Of a stretch of 64,000 bases of DNA, positions 10,008-18,209 are shown in pieces. The notes beneath the pieces were generated by a model, which was given only the letters and a program-made list of their open reading frames with translations, did no database searches and had not been told where the DNA came from. The first letter of the stretch is position 1; every line of letters starts with the position of its first letter. Source of the DNA: Hasllibacter sp. MH4015 (GTDB lineage: Bacteria > Pseudomonadota > Alphaproteobacteria > Rhodobacterales > Rhodobacteraceae); contig NZ_JAHTBK010000001.1 in the NCBI RefSeq assembly GCF_020177575.1, positions 372,001-436,000 on the forward strand, read 5' to 3'. Position numbers and translations under genes: made by a program.

Positions 10008-10669
10008 CGCGGCATCGGTAAGGCGACGGGGCTGGGTCCCAGCAAGATGGCCTGCGCGTTTTCCGCCATGAGCGCGGACAACTCCGGCTGATGACAGAAC
10101 AATCCGCCGGTATAGGTGCCATAAGCGGGAAGGATGATGCGTTGCGCGTCCACCAAGAGGCAGCGCCGCGTAATCGCGCCACCGCGCACCGGCACGCGCG
10201 CCTTTGGATGGTAATGCCCCGACACTTCCCCCGCTGCCCCGGAAGGCGTCGCGATGTGGCGGAAGACAAGCGGTCCCAGTGCAAGCTCTGCCAGATGCTC
10301 TCCGCCGATATCGACCGGTCCGGGATCGTGGTTGCCTTCGATCCAGATCCAACGGCGTCCGGCCATCGCGGGGGCGAGCCGCTCCGCGACAGCGGACCCG
10401 GTCGCGCGGGCGGCGGCCAGATCATCGAAGCTGTCGCCAAGGCAGATCACGGTGCGCGGGGTTGTGCGCGCAACGTCCGCCAGCAGGCGGTCCAGCGTTT
10501 CCACCACCTCATAGGGGGGCAACATCGGACCACCGCGCCGCGCCATGCGTTCCGACTTGCCCATATGCAGATCGCTGACAATCAGCACACCTTCGTCGCG
10601 CCAGTGGAGCGCACCCGACGGGAGTGCCGCAAGCGCCGCGCCGCGGAAAGTGAAGGGAAGGTCGTTCAT
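10004..10669 (-). CDS. pdeM: Ligase-associated DNA-damage-response metallophosphoesterase PdeM
   Basis: A calcineurin-like metallophosphoesterase of 221 residues with the full set of metal motifs: 'SDLHMGKSE', 'GDSFDD', 'GNHD' and 'GHYHPK'. Relatives sit in a bacterial DNA-repair cassette with an ATP-dependent ligase, an MBL-fold exonuclease and an Lhr-type helicase. The helicase gene is directly upstream here, which supports the call. The start chosen is ATG 10669 (MNDLPFTFRG), from which the conserved fold begins. An in-frame ATG at 10729 would overlap the helicase gene by 20 bp. Confidence 0.88.
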   Translation of the reverse strand: MNDLPFTFRGAALAALPSGALHWRDEGVLIVSDLHMGKSERMARRGGPMLPPYEVVETLDRLLADVARTTPRTVICLGDSFDDLAAARATGSAVAERLAPAMAGRRWIWIEGNHDPGPVDIGGEHLAELALGPLVFRHIATPSGAAGEVSGHYHPKARVPVRGGAITRRCLLVDAQRIILPAYGTYTGGLFCHQPELSALMAENAQAILLGPSPVALPMPR

Positions 10670-10709
10670 GTTTCGTTCATAGTCCCGCAAGGCGGCGCGG
10701 CGCAAGGCA

Positions 10710-13148
10710 TCACGCAGGCTGCGCGCCAAATTCCAGACCTGCGGTTGTCATCAGGCGCTCCGCCTCCTCCGCCAGCAGGCGCTCGTTGGCAAGGCCCTTG
10801 ATCGGCACCCGGCTGGGTTCAAGGAAAAGCGGCGCGGCAAGCGGCGTGACGCGGGTCAGGATGCGGTGGTCGATCCGGTCGCCGATGCGGGCCAACATGC
10901 CCTCGATCCTGCCGAAATCCACCATGCCGCGCATCGCCTCGTTCCGGGTGATTTCCAGCATCACGTGGTTCGGGTCGTATTTGCGCAAGGTGTCATAGAG
11001 GATGTCGGTGGAAAATGTCGCCTGTCGCCCGGTCTTGCGCTTTCCGCCGGGCAGCGAGCGGTCCACAAGGCCCGCAATGATCGCGCTACCTTTGAAGGTC
11101 TTCTTCATCACGGCGTTGTCGGCCAGCCATCTCTCCATCGTTTCCAACAGGTTGTCGCGGGAAAACAGCGGGCGGACGTCGTCCACCTGGTCCAGCCCCC
11201 AGATTAGGGTGGCATAATCCGTCGCAACGAAGCCCATCGGGTTCAGCTTCTGCTCCTCCATCCGCTGCGTCAGCAACAGGCCAAGGGTCTGCTGCGCGTT
11301 ACGCCCGGCAAACCCGTAGGCGACCAGGTGTTCGCGCCCGTCATGGGGGAAGCTTTCCACGAGAAGACGGTCCTTTTCCGGCAATTGCGACACGTCCCGT
11401 TGCAGCTTCAGCCAATCGCGGGTGTGCTGGGGAAGCTCGGGCCAATCGTCTTGCCGGAACATGGTCAGGATGCGGTCGCTCAGCTGGGTGGACGTAGCGA
11501 ACTTGGTGCCCATGAAAGTGGCGATCTTGGGCTTTTCGTAGGGGGTTCGGCTGACCTCCACAGTCATTTCGCGCATCCCCTCGTAGCGCACGATCTGGCC
11601 GCCGATCAGGAACGTGTCCCCCTTGCGCAGGGTGGAGGCGAAGTATTCCTCCACCTCGCCCAAGGGTTTGCCGCCCCGGTTTCGTTGGTAGCGGACGGCC
11701 ATCTTGTCGGCATCGACGATGGTGCCGATATTCATGCGGATGCGCGCCGTGGCACGGGGGTCGCGCAGGCGATACACGCCCCCGTGCTCGATCAGCCGCT
11801 GCCATCGGTCATAGGCGCGGAGCGCGTAGCCGCCAGTTGCCGCGAAATCGAGGCAACGGTCGAAGGTGGCGCGCGGCAGGTCGGCATAGGCGCCCGCCGT
11901 GATGACCTCGGCGTAGAGATCGTCGGCGGTGAAGGGCCCGGCACAGGCGCGGATCAGGATGTGCTGGCAGAGCACGTCAAGGGGGCCGGTATGGTCCGTG
12001 TCCCCGTCAAGCGTCTGCTCCCGCACCGCTTGCAGGGCCGCGACACATTCAATGACCTCGAACCGGTTTGCAGGCACGATCAGGGCCTTGGACGGCGCGT
12101 TGTAGCGGTGATTTGCGCGCCCAATCCGCTGTACCAGCCGCTTGACGTTCTTCGGCGCGCCCACCTGGATCACCAGATCCACATCCCCCCAGTCAATGCC
12201 GAGGTCGAGCGAACCGGTGCATACAATGGCCTTCAGATCGCCGTTCACCATGGCCTGTTCCACCTTTTCCCGCTGTTCGCGGGCGAGGGCGCCGTGGTGG
12301 ATGCCGATGGGGATTTGATCCTCGTTGGCGAGCCAGAGGTGGTGGAAATACAGCTCCGCCTGGGCCCGGGTGTTGTGGAAGATCAGGGTCGTATTGTGGG
12401 CCTTCACCTGCTCCAGTACGGCCGGGATGGAATACTTGCCGCCGCCGCCAGACCACGGCGGCGGAGTGTCGATCCGCAGCATGGAGATGTCGGGATCGGG
12501 GCCGGGATCGGCCTGCAGGATCGTGCAGGGATCGGGGTTCTTGGCGAGGATGCGGGCAATCGCCTCCGGGTCTTCCACCGTGGCGCTCAACCCCACGCGT
12601 CGCAGGTCGGGGGCCAGGGTGCTGAGCCGGGAGAGTGCCAGCATCAACTGGTCGCCGCGCTTGCTTTCGCTGAGCGCATGAATCTCGTCGACGATCACCC
12701 GCTGCAGGCCTGCGAAGGTGCGATGCGCATCCTCGTAACTTGTTAATAATGCGAGGCTTTCCGGCGTGGTCAACAGGATGTGGGGCGGGTCGGCGCGCTG
12801 CCGTTTCTTGCGGCTCGATGGCGTGTCGCCGGTCCGATCCTCGACCCGGATCGGCAGCCCCATCTCCTCCAACGGGCCGGTGAGGTTGCGCTTGATGTCG
12901 GCGGCGAGCGCCTTGAGCGGACTGATATAAAGCGTGTGAATGCCCTCGTGATTTCCGTCCGCAAGCTCCGCCAATGTGGGTAGAAATCCGGCCATCGTCT
13001 TGCCGCCTCCGGTCGGTGCGATGAGGAGTTGGCAAGGCTGGTCCGCCAGCGCCAGCATCTCGCGCTGATGGGGGTGAATGGACCAGCCGCGGGCGGCAAA
13101 CCAGCCTTCGATCTGAGGCGGGAGGGCAGGGGGGGCGAGCGTGTCCAT
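10710..13148 (-). CDS. Lhr-like DEXH-box helicase, ligase-associated
   Basis: A superfamily 2 helicase of 812 residues. Walker A APTGGGKT is at 44-51, the DEIH box is in 'RVIVDEIHALSESKRGDQ', and 'LLTTPESLALL' and 'VGLSATVEDPEAI' are motifs Ib and III. The C-terminal half carries the winged-helix/Lhr-core regions. The length matches the short Lhr-core proteins of the ligase-associated repair cassette rather than full-length Lhr. ATG 13148 was chosen because the in-frame upstream extension to 13238 would encode only the AT-rich repeat region. It is followed 40 bp later by pdeM. No cassette ligase or exonuclease gene is in the window. Confidence 0.9.
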   Translation of the reverse strand: MDTLAPPALPPQIEGWFAARGWSIHPHQREMLALADQPCQLLIAPTGGGKTMAGFLPTLAELADGNHEGIHTLYISPLKALAADIKRNLTGPLEEMGLPIRVEDRTGDTPSSRKKRQRADPPHILLTTPESLALLTSYEDAHRTFAGLQRVIVDEIHALSESKRGDQLMLALSRLSTLAPDLRRVGLSATVEDPEAIARILAKNPDPCTILQADPGPDPDISMLRIDTPPPWSGGGGKYSIPAVLEQVKAHNTTLIFHNTRAQAELYFHHLWLANEDQIPIGIHHGALAREQREKVEQAMVNGDLKAIVCTGSLDLGIDWGDVDLVIQVGAPKNVKRLVQRIGRANHRYNAPSKALIVPANRFEVIECVAALQAVREQTLDGDTDHTGPLDVLCQHILIRACAGPFTADDLYAEVITAGAYADLPRATFDRCLDFAATGGYALRAYDRWQRLIEHGGVYRLRDPRATARIRMNIGTIVDADKMAVRYQRNRGGKPLGEVEEYFASTLRKGDTFLIGGQIVRYEGMREMTVEVSRTPYEKPKIATFMGTKFATSTQLSDRILTMFRQDDWPELPQHTRDWLKLQRDVSQLPEKDRLLVESFPHDGREHLVAYGFAGRNAQQTLGLLLTQRMEEQKLNPMGFVATDYATLIWGLDQVDDVRPLFSRDNLLETMERWLADNAVMKKTFKGSAIIAGLVDRSLPGGKRKTGRQATFSTDILYDTLRKYDPNHVMLEITRNEAMRGMVDFGRIEGMLARIGDRIDHRILTRVTPLAAPLFLEPSRVPIKGLANERLLAEEAERLMTTAGLEFGAQPA

Positions 13149-13173
13149 GCCCGGAAGATAGGGCGAAAATCGG

Positions 13174-13212
13174 GATATAGAACCGGTATAGGTGCGGTAT
13201 AGGTCTGGTATA
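13174..13212. repeat. Four 11-bp phased direct repeats upstream of the helicase
   Basis: The hexamer GGTATA occurs at 13185, 13196 and 13207, and a one-mismatch copy GATATA at 13174. All are exactly 11 bp apart, so every copy faces the same side of the helix. The array lies 26-64 bp upstream of the helicase ATG in an AT-rich island. Read on the minus strand the units are TATACC or TATATC. Confidence 0.7.
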
Positions 13213-13251
13213 TATTCTCGATATGACCCTGATCGCACGTTTGGACCGGTG

Positions 13252-13680
13252 TCAAACGGGGATAGCGTTCGACTTAGTCATTATCTCTACCAGCGTGGAT
13301 AGCATCCGGTTGGATTGCGAAAGCGTCTGCCGCTGATCTGGTGCGTACCGCACGACCAGATATTCGCGATTGTCCGACATCCACTTCAGGTGCTCCGACG
13401 TCTTCTTTCGCAAACGCAAGACGTCCGCGAAACCGGTGTGCCATAGCTCATGGTGTCGGCCACGAATTTTGGCGGCGGGTTCGCCGCGGAACCTGAGATA
13501 AGCGTTCAGGTAAAGTTCGATCGAGTGGATGGCGCAAAGCCGGGCTGGCAATTGCCATTCCCCGCCGACCATGTGCTGCGCTTGACCGAAAAGATGAGAC
13601 GCCGCGTTGTAGTAAATGCCAGCGAGCTCGTAAATTTCGTACGGGGACGCATCCGCACCCGGATACGGTGCGCCGTCCAT
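13252..13680 (-). CDS. HEPN-like protein, translationally coupled to AAA+ ATPase
   Basis: A 142-residue, mostly helical protein. 'LCAIHSIELYLNAYLRFRGEP' followed by 'IRGRHHELWHTGFADVLRL' matches the pattern of HEPN domains. R75-HHELW-H81 fits the RX4-6H ribonuclease motif with a polar residue after the Arg. The ATG at 13680 overlaps the TGA of the upstream ATPase gene (TGATG), so it is probably made by coupled translation; a longer open frame upstream is just the ATPase gene read in another frame. It could be a HEPN RNase or a non-catalytic HEPN partner. Codon use does not look obviously foreign. Confidence 0.55.
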   Translation of the reverse strand: MDGAPYPGADASPYEIYELAGIYYNAASHLFGQAQHMVGGEWQLPARLCAIHSIELYLNAYLRFRGEPAAKIRGRHHELWHTGFADVLRLRKKTSEHLKWMSDNREYLVVRYAPDQRQTLSQSNRMLSTLVEIMTKSNAIPV

Positions 13681-14996
13681 CAATGCACGATTTTCTCTTC
13701 CTTGACGTAGAGATTTTCCCATGCGCGGTCGATGAATTCGGGGCGCATCTGGTAGTCGATCCCCTCGAAATCGCAGATCGCTCGGATTTGATCGCACAGG
13801 AACACCGGGTGGTAGTTGGCGTAGATATTGTCGATCGTGGGGTATTTCGTCTTGAGCATGTGGATCAGCGATGCCTCGTCCAGCGGGATGCCCTTCTTCT
13901 TCGCGACCATGGCGAAGATTTTCAGGAACTGCTCCTGGTTCGGGCCGTCGATCTTCACCTTGAAGAAGATACGGCGCAGGGCGGCCTGGTCGAAGATCTC
14001 GTTGGGATGGAAGTTGGTCGAGAACACGACGAGCGTATCGAACGGCACCTCGAACTTCTCGCCCGATTGCAGGGCGAGGATGTCGTAATTGACCTCCATC
14101 GGGACAATCCAGCGGTTGATCAACGCCTGGGGCGGTTCTTCCTGTCGGCCAAGGTCATCCACGATGAAGACGCCGCCGGTGGATTTCAGTTGCAGTGACG
14201 CCTGATAGGTGCGGCTGACCGCGTTGTAGTTGAGGTCCAGCATCGCCAGGGACAATTCACCACCGGTCATCACCGTGGGGCGCGTACACAGCAGGTAGCG
14301 CGTGTCGAACCGCGCGGCGTTCTTGCGAAGCGGGCTTTGTTCGGCGCTGTCTTCCTGTTTGACCGGCGTGTGGACGATCGGGTCGAAGACGGTGATGACC
14401 TGACCGGCATAGGCCAACGCGTGGGGGACATAGATGTTGTCGCCCATCGCGGCACGGATGCCTTCGGCGATGGAGGATTTACCGTTGCCGGGGGGGCCGT
14501 ACATCAGAACCGAGCGGCCCGACCCCACGGCTGGCCCAAGCTGGTCGATCAGACCGTCGGGCAGGATCAGGTGGCCCATGGAGGCTTCCAGCATGTCACG
14601 GGTCAGCTTGATGTCGCGGATCGACTGGCGCTTGACCTGGATCTTGTAATCCTCAAGCGGGATCGGCATCGGGCCGTAATATTCGGACTGAGACAGGGCA
14701 TCGAGGGCGCGGGCCTTGCCGCCATCGGTCAGCTGAAAGCCCATCTCGCTTGACGAGGTCGCGTGAAGCGTGCCGGTGGCTTGTAACAGGTTCATTTCCC
14801 GCAGCATGTCGATCAACTGCGTGGTCAGCGGAATGGGCAGGCAGATCGCCTTGGCGATTTCGGAGGCCTGTTCGACATTCTTGCGGAAGATCGTCTTGAG
14901 CAGGATGTCCCGCATCATCACGATTGTCAGCCCGGTGTCTTCCAGTTTGCGCAGCGCGGGCGGGGCGAAACCGGGATCAGTGACCTGCATGTTCAT
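13680..14996 (-). CDS. AAA+ ATPase associated with the tad locus
   Basis: A 438-residue protein. Residues 1-100 resemble a winged-helix-like region ('LPIPLTTQLIDMLREMNLLQATG', 'FQLTDGGKARA'). The P-loop GPPGNGKS is at 167-174, 'GGVFIVDDLGRQ' is the Walker B region, and 'LVVFSTNFHPNE' fits sensor 1. GGAG lies 9 nt before the ATG. It follows the prepilin peptidase gene and precedes the HEPN-like gene, to which it is coupled. I infer a role in pilus assembly or regulation only from position; the substrate is unknown. Confidence 0.83.
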   Translation of the reverse strand: MNMQVTDPGFAPPALRKLEDTGLTIVMMRDILLKTIFRKNVEQASEIAKAICLPIPLTTQLIDMLREMNLLQATGTLHATSSSEMGFQLTDGGKARALDALSQSEYYGPMPIPLEDYKIQVKRQSIRDIKLTRDMLEASMGHLILPDGLIDQLGPAVGSGRSVLMYGPPGNGKSSIAEGIRAAMGDNIYVPHALAYAGQVITVFDPIVHTPVKQEDSAEQSPLRKNAARFDTRYLLCTRPTVMTGGELSLAMLDLNYNAVSRTYQASLQLKSTGGVFIVDDLGRQEEPPQALINRWIVPMEVNYDILALQSGEKFEVPFDTLVVFSTNFHPNEIFDQAALRRIFFKVKIDGPNQEQFLKIFAMVAKKKGIPLDEASLIHMLKTKYPTIDNIYANYHPVFLCDQIRAICDFEGIDYQMRPEFIDRAWENLYVKEEKIVH

Positions 14997-15070
14997 GCGC
15001 GTAATCTCCGCTCAATAAAACCTGGCGCAGTCTGCCCCCGGAATGGGGCAGAGATTTGTCGGTTTCGGGC

Positions 15071-15580
15071 TTAAAGCCCGGTGCTCAGCCCCATTGCGAG
15101 ATAAATCGCCAGCGCGCCACCCAGGGCCACGCCCATCGGGAACAATTTGCCCTGTTCCCACGATGTCCAGTGGGGCGTTGCCCGGCGCACGGCCGGCACG
15201 CGGCGCGCGCCTTGGTGCATCGCGTAGGTGCCGATGAGGACAAGGCTGAAGAGGGCGAGGAACAGCAGGTAATCGGCGGGCACGATAAAGGGTGCCATGG
15301 CGGCGGCGAATTTCGCGTCCCCCGCACCGATCAGGCCGAGCGACGTGATGATGAAGCCCGCAACAAGCACGATGGCCAACGCGGCCAACCGCCAGAGATA
15401 GGCGTCGAGCGGCAGCACGAAGAGGCCCGTCACGACGAAGACACCGGTCAGGGCCAGCACCGCGACGTTGGGGATGCGCATCTGCCGCAGGTCCGACAAG
15501 GCGACCCAAACGCAAATCGGGAACGCGAGGGGGAAGAACCAAAGCGCCTCCGTGAAAGTCAGGGACAGGGTCGAAAGCAT
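15071..15580 (-). CDS. tadV: Prepilin peptidase TadV/CpaA (A24 family)
   Basis: A 169-residue polytopic inner-membrane aspartic protease with several hydrophobic segments. The two catalytic aspartates are D30 in 'ALSDLRQMRIPN' and D88 in 'GAGDAKF'. It is the short form without the methyltransferase domain, as usual for Flp prepilin processing. It presumably cleaves the three Flp prepilins encoded at 25.5-27 kb. It lies at the distal end of the locus, after the TPR lipoprotein gene and 12 bp from it, rather than beside the pilin genes as in many tad loci. Confidence 0.92.
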   Translation of the reverse strand: MLSTLSLTFTEALWFFPLAFPICVWVALSDLRQMRIPNVAVLALTGVFVVTGLFVLPLDAYLWRLAALAIVLVAGFIITSLGLIGAGDAKFAAAMAPFIVPADYLLFLALFSLVLIGTYAMHQGARRVPAVRRATPHWTSWEQGKLFPMGVALGGALAIYLAMGLSTGL

Positions 15581-15591
15581 CTCAAACCTCC

Positions 15592-16437
15592 TTACGCTTC
15601 AAGGGCGCGCAGGGCCGTGACCGCCGCTTCGAAATGCTGCGGATGGGTGTCGATCGCTTCATTGAGAAGGCCACGCCCGGTATCCACTTCGCCCTGCCGG
15701 ATCGCGGCCAGTGCGGCGGTATGGAGCAATTGCGCGCGTTCGGTCTGGGTCATGTTGACGAGGGGAAGCTGGTAATTGCCCTGTGCCGCGCGGGCGAGGA
15801 CAAGGTTGTTCTTGGCGGTAAACAACTCCGGATCGTAGGAGATCGCGCGCAGGAAAAGCTCCTCCGCGCCGGGGTAATCGCCGCGGGTCAGGTGCGAATA
15901 GCCCCAGTTGTTGTAGACGTTGGCGGGCCGTGTGGTGAGGCCGGCGGCGGTTTCATAGAAGCTGTCGGCGCGGTCCCATTCTTCTTCGCTGTCGGCGATC
16001 ATCGCCTCCAGCCGGTAGCGTTCATAGGTCTCGAACGTGGGCGGGATCGCATTGAGCTGCGCCTGCGCCCCGTCCCAATCGCCGGTGCGGATCAAGGCAT
16101 CGGCATAATCTACGCGGTCCTGTTCCATGGCGGCATCATGGGCCACAACCCCTTGCCAAACCGTCAACGATTCCGCAGCACGTCCGGCGCGCACGAGGCT
16201 GGTGGCCAACCCGCGTTGCAGGTCGATGCGCTCGCCATCTTCGGCGGCCGCCCGGCGGAAGTAATTCACCGCCTCGTCCGGGGCGGCGGCGTTCAGCATG
16301 ATGTCCGAGAGGTTGGATTCGTCGATCACGTTAAGTGGATCGAGCGCGCGTTCGACATCGGCTTCCGTGGTGCTGTTGCACGCTGCAACGGCAAGGACGG
16401 CAACAGCCGCCGGGGCGAACCGGAGGGTACGTTTCAT
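15592..16437 (-). CDS. TPR lipoprotein of the Tad pilus locus
   Basis: A 281-residue lipoprotein with a signal peptide ending in LAVAAC, so it would be acylated on that Cys. It is followed by degenerate TPR repeats (for example 'VYNNWGYSHLTRGDYPGAEELFLRAISYDPE'). Such proteins act as scaffolds in Tad secretin assembly. ATG 16437 is preferred over 16449 because an AGG-containing site is well spaced only for the former. It lies between tadD and the prepilin peptidase gene. Confidence 0.82.
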   Translation of the reverse strand: MKRTLRFAPAAVAVLAVAACNSTTEADVERALDPLNVIDESNLSDIMLNAAAPDEAVNYFRRAAAEDGERIDLQRGLATSLVRAGRAAESLTVWQGVVAHDAAMEQDRVDYADALIRTGDWDGAQAQLNAIPPTFETYERYRLEAMIADSEEEWDRADSFYETAAGLTTRPANVYNNWGYSHLTRGDYPGAEELFLRAISYDPELFTAKNNLVLARAAQGNYQLPLVNMTQTERAQLLHTAALAAIRQGEVDTGRGLLNEAIDTHPQHFEAAVTALRALEA

Positions 16438-16500
16438 GCTCTGCCTCATTCATTTGGCACGATCTTGTCGCCGTGCCTTCATGTATTTTTGTCCCGGAGC

Positions 16501-17064
16501 CTATCCTGCGGTGGTCAGCGTGTAACGCCCTCCACCCCGACGGATCAGCCCGGGCCGATTTTGCTCATTACCTTCATCATATACCTGATTTTCCATTCGC
16601 GCTATCGCGAGGCGCAGGTTGTCGCGAATCGTTTCCGATCCGCCACTATCCAATGCGAAGGCCTGTTCCAGAATACGCCGTGCTTCGCCGTATTCCCCTT
16701 GTTCTATGAGGGTTGCGCCCAGATTGTTGAGGGCAGGGACAAAGCCGTCATCCTCGGCCAAGGCGGCGCGAAATTGGTCTTCGGCCTGTCCCAGGCGCCC
16801 CAGCGCGAGGTTCGCGGCCCCGATCGCGGTCAGAAGATCGACGTTCACGCCATCCTCCGCCCCGGCGCGGTAATAGGCCCTGAGCGCCAGCTCAAACTCG
16901 CCCGCATCCATCAGACGGTCGCCGACGACCATGCCGTCGATGCCTTCCTCCAACTCTCCCACACCCTCGGGCGCGTCCAGCCCTTCGAACCCGGTATCGA
17001 GACGCGGCGTGCCGTTACAGGCCGCAAGGGCCATCAGGAGTGGAAGAAGGACGTGCGGGCGCAC
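16501..17064 (-). CDS. tadD: TadD-like TPR lipoprotein
   Basis: A protein of about 187 residues with signal peptide 'LLPLLMALAAC' (lipobox) and three or so TPR units ('FVPALNNLGATLIEQGEYGEARRILEQAFALDSG'). In the family TadD helps assemble the RcpA secretin in the outer membrane. The GTG at 17064 is favoured since GAGG sits 6 nt upstream; a GTG at 17067 and an upstream ATG at 17136 are less likely. It follows tadC by about 100 bp, in which no terminator was seen. Confidence 0.85.
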   Translation of the reverse strand: MRPHVLLPLLMALAACNGTPRLDTGFEGLDAPEGVGELEEGIDGMVVGDRLMDAGEFELALRAYYRAGAEDGVNVDLLTAIGAANLALGRLGQAEDQFRAALAEDDGFVPALNNLGATLIEQGEYGEARRILEQAFALDSGGSETIRDNLRLAIARMENQVYDEGNEQNRPGLIRRGGGRYTLTTAG

Positions 17065-17163
17065 CACCGGCCTCGTGTGGTTTGGAACTGCTCGGGCGCC
17101 AGCATAGTCGATGCGGGCGCCCGGTGTCGTTAACAATCTTCGAGGTCGGCGCGGTCGCCGCGA

Positions 17164-18144
17164 TCAGCTGCCGCCCAGGTCGGTGGCGATGCCGTAGATC
17201 GAGGGTCCGATCAGGATGATCAGGAGCGGCGGCACACAGAAGAGCATCGTGAAGAGCGTCAGCTTCGTGGGCAGCTTGTTGGCCTTTTCCTCGGCCCGCA
17301 GAACCCGCTTGTCCCGCATTTCGGATGCGTAGACCCGCAACGCCTCGGCCACAGACGTGCCGAACGTGGCCGACTGGATCAGCGTGGTGATGAAGGAGTT
17401 CACGTCCTGGATGCCGACCCGTTCGCCCATGTCGCGCAGGACCTTGGTCTTGTCCTTGCCGGCTTTCATCTCGTAGCTCACGATCTCGAATTCCTCGGCC
17501 AGCGGGGGATAGGACGCCTTGATCTCGCGAGCCACCTTGATGATGGCCTGGTCAAGCGATTGGCCCGCTTCCACGCAGACCAACATCAGGTCAAGCGCGT
17601 CGGGAAAACCGGAATTGATCTGATCCTCGCGCGTCTGGATGCGCTTGGTGATCCAGTATTTCGGGGCGTAGTAGCCGACGAAGCCGGGGATAATGACCAT
17701 GAGGACGGAATTCTGCGCCGATCCGCCGCCGCCCGACACCATGACGTAAAGCGTGCCGAGGATCAGGCCGCCGATGCCAAGGGCGAGCTTGGCGAAGTTG
17801 AACATCTGGATCGAGGATTTGGAGCGATAGCCCGCCCGGATCATCTGAAGCTGGGTTGCGGACAACTCCTCCTCATCCTGGGGTTCGAGGTACTGGGCGA
17901 AACGGTCCAGCTTCTCGTTCTTGCCGCCAAGGCGCAGGCGGTCGCGCTTGCCGTCTGTCGTGCCGTCGCCACGGGATTCGCGCAGTTTCTTGTAGGGGTC
18001 CTTGGATTTCTTCATCACCGTCGGGATGGCGATGAGAACCAGCAGAACGCCCAATCCGCCCACGGCGATCAGGGGGCCGAGTTCGCCCAACTGCTCCACC
18101 AGGAAGGCGTTGAGCTTCTCAATCATACCGCGAATGAATTCCAT
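17164..18144 (-). CDS. tadC: Tad pilus inner-membrane platform protein TadC
   Basis: A 326-residue GspF-domain membrane protein. It has an N-terminal helix, a basic cytosolic linker, a hydrophobic pair ('MFNFAKLALGIGGLILGTLYVMV'), the T2SSF cytosolic domain ('FPDALDLMLVCVEAGQSLDQAIIKVAREI', 'LIQSATFGTSVAEALRVYASEMR') and C-terminal 'LTLFTMLFCVPPLLIILIGPSI'. With TadB it forms the inner-membrane platform on which the CpaF ATPase works. ATG 18144 was chosen; an open frame further upstream only reads through the tadB 3' end. Confidence 0.94.
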   Translation of the reverse strand: MEFIRGMIEKLNAFLVEQLGELGPLIAVGGLGVLLVLIAIPTVMKKSKDPYKKLRESRGDGTTDGKRDRLRLGGKNEKLDRFAQYLEPQDEEELSATQLQMIRAGYRSKSSIQMFNFAKLALGIGGLILGTLYVMVSGGGGSAQNSVLMVIIPGFVGYYAPKYWITKRIQTREDQINSGFPDALDLMLVCVEAGQSLDQAIIKVAREIKASYPPLAEEFEIVSYEMKAGKDKTKVLRDMGERVGIQDVNSFITTLIQSATFGTSVAEALRVYASEMRDKRVLRAEEKANKLPTKLTLFTMLFCVPPLLIILIGPSIYGIATDLGGS

Positions 18145-18209
18145 CGGACTGCTCTTTCTACTTGGGGGCCTTCGCTGCCCCCTTTCATTTCGGCGCGCGG
18201 ACCCGCGCG

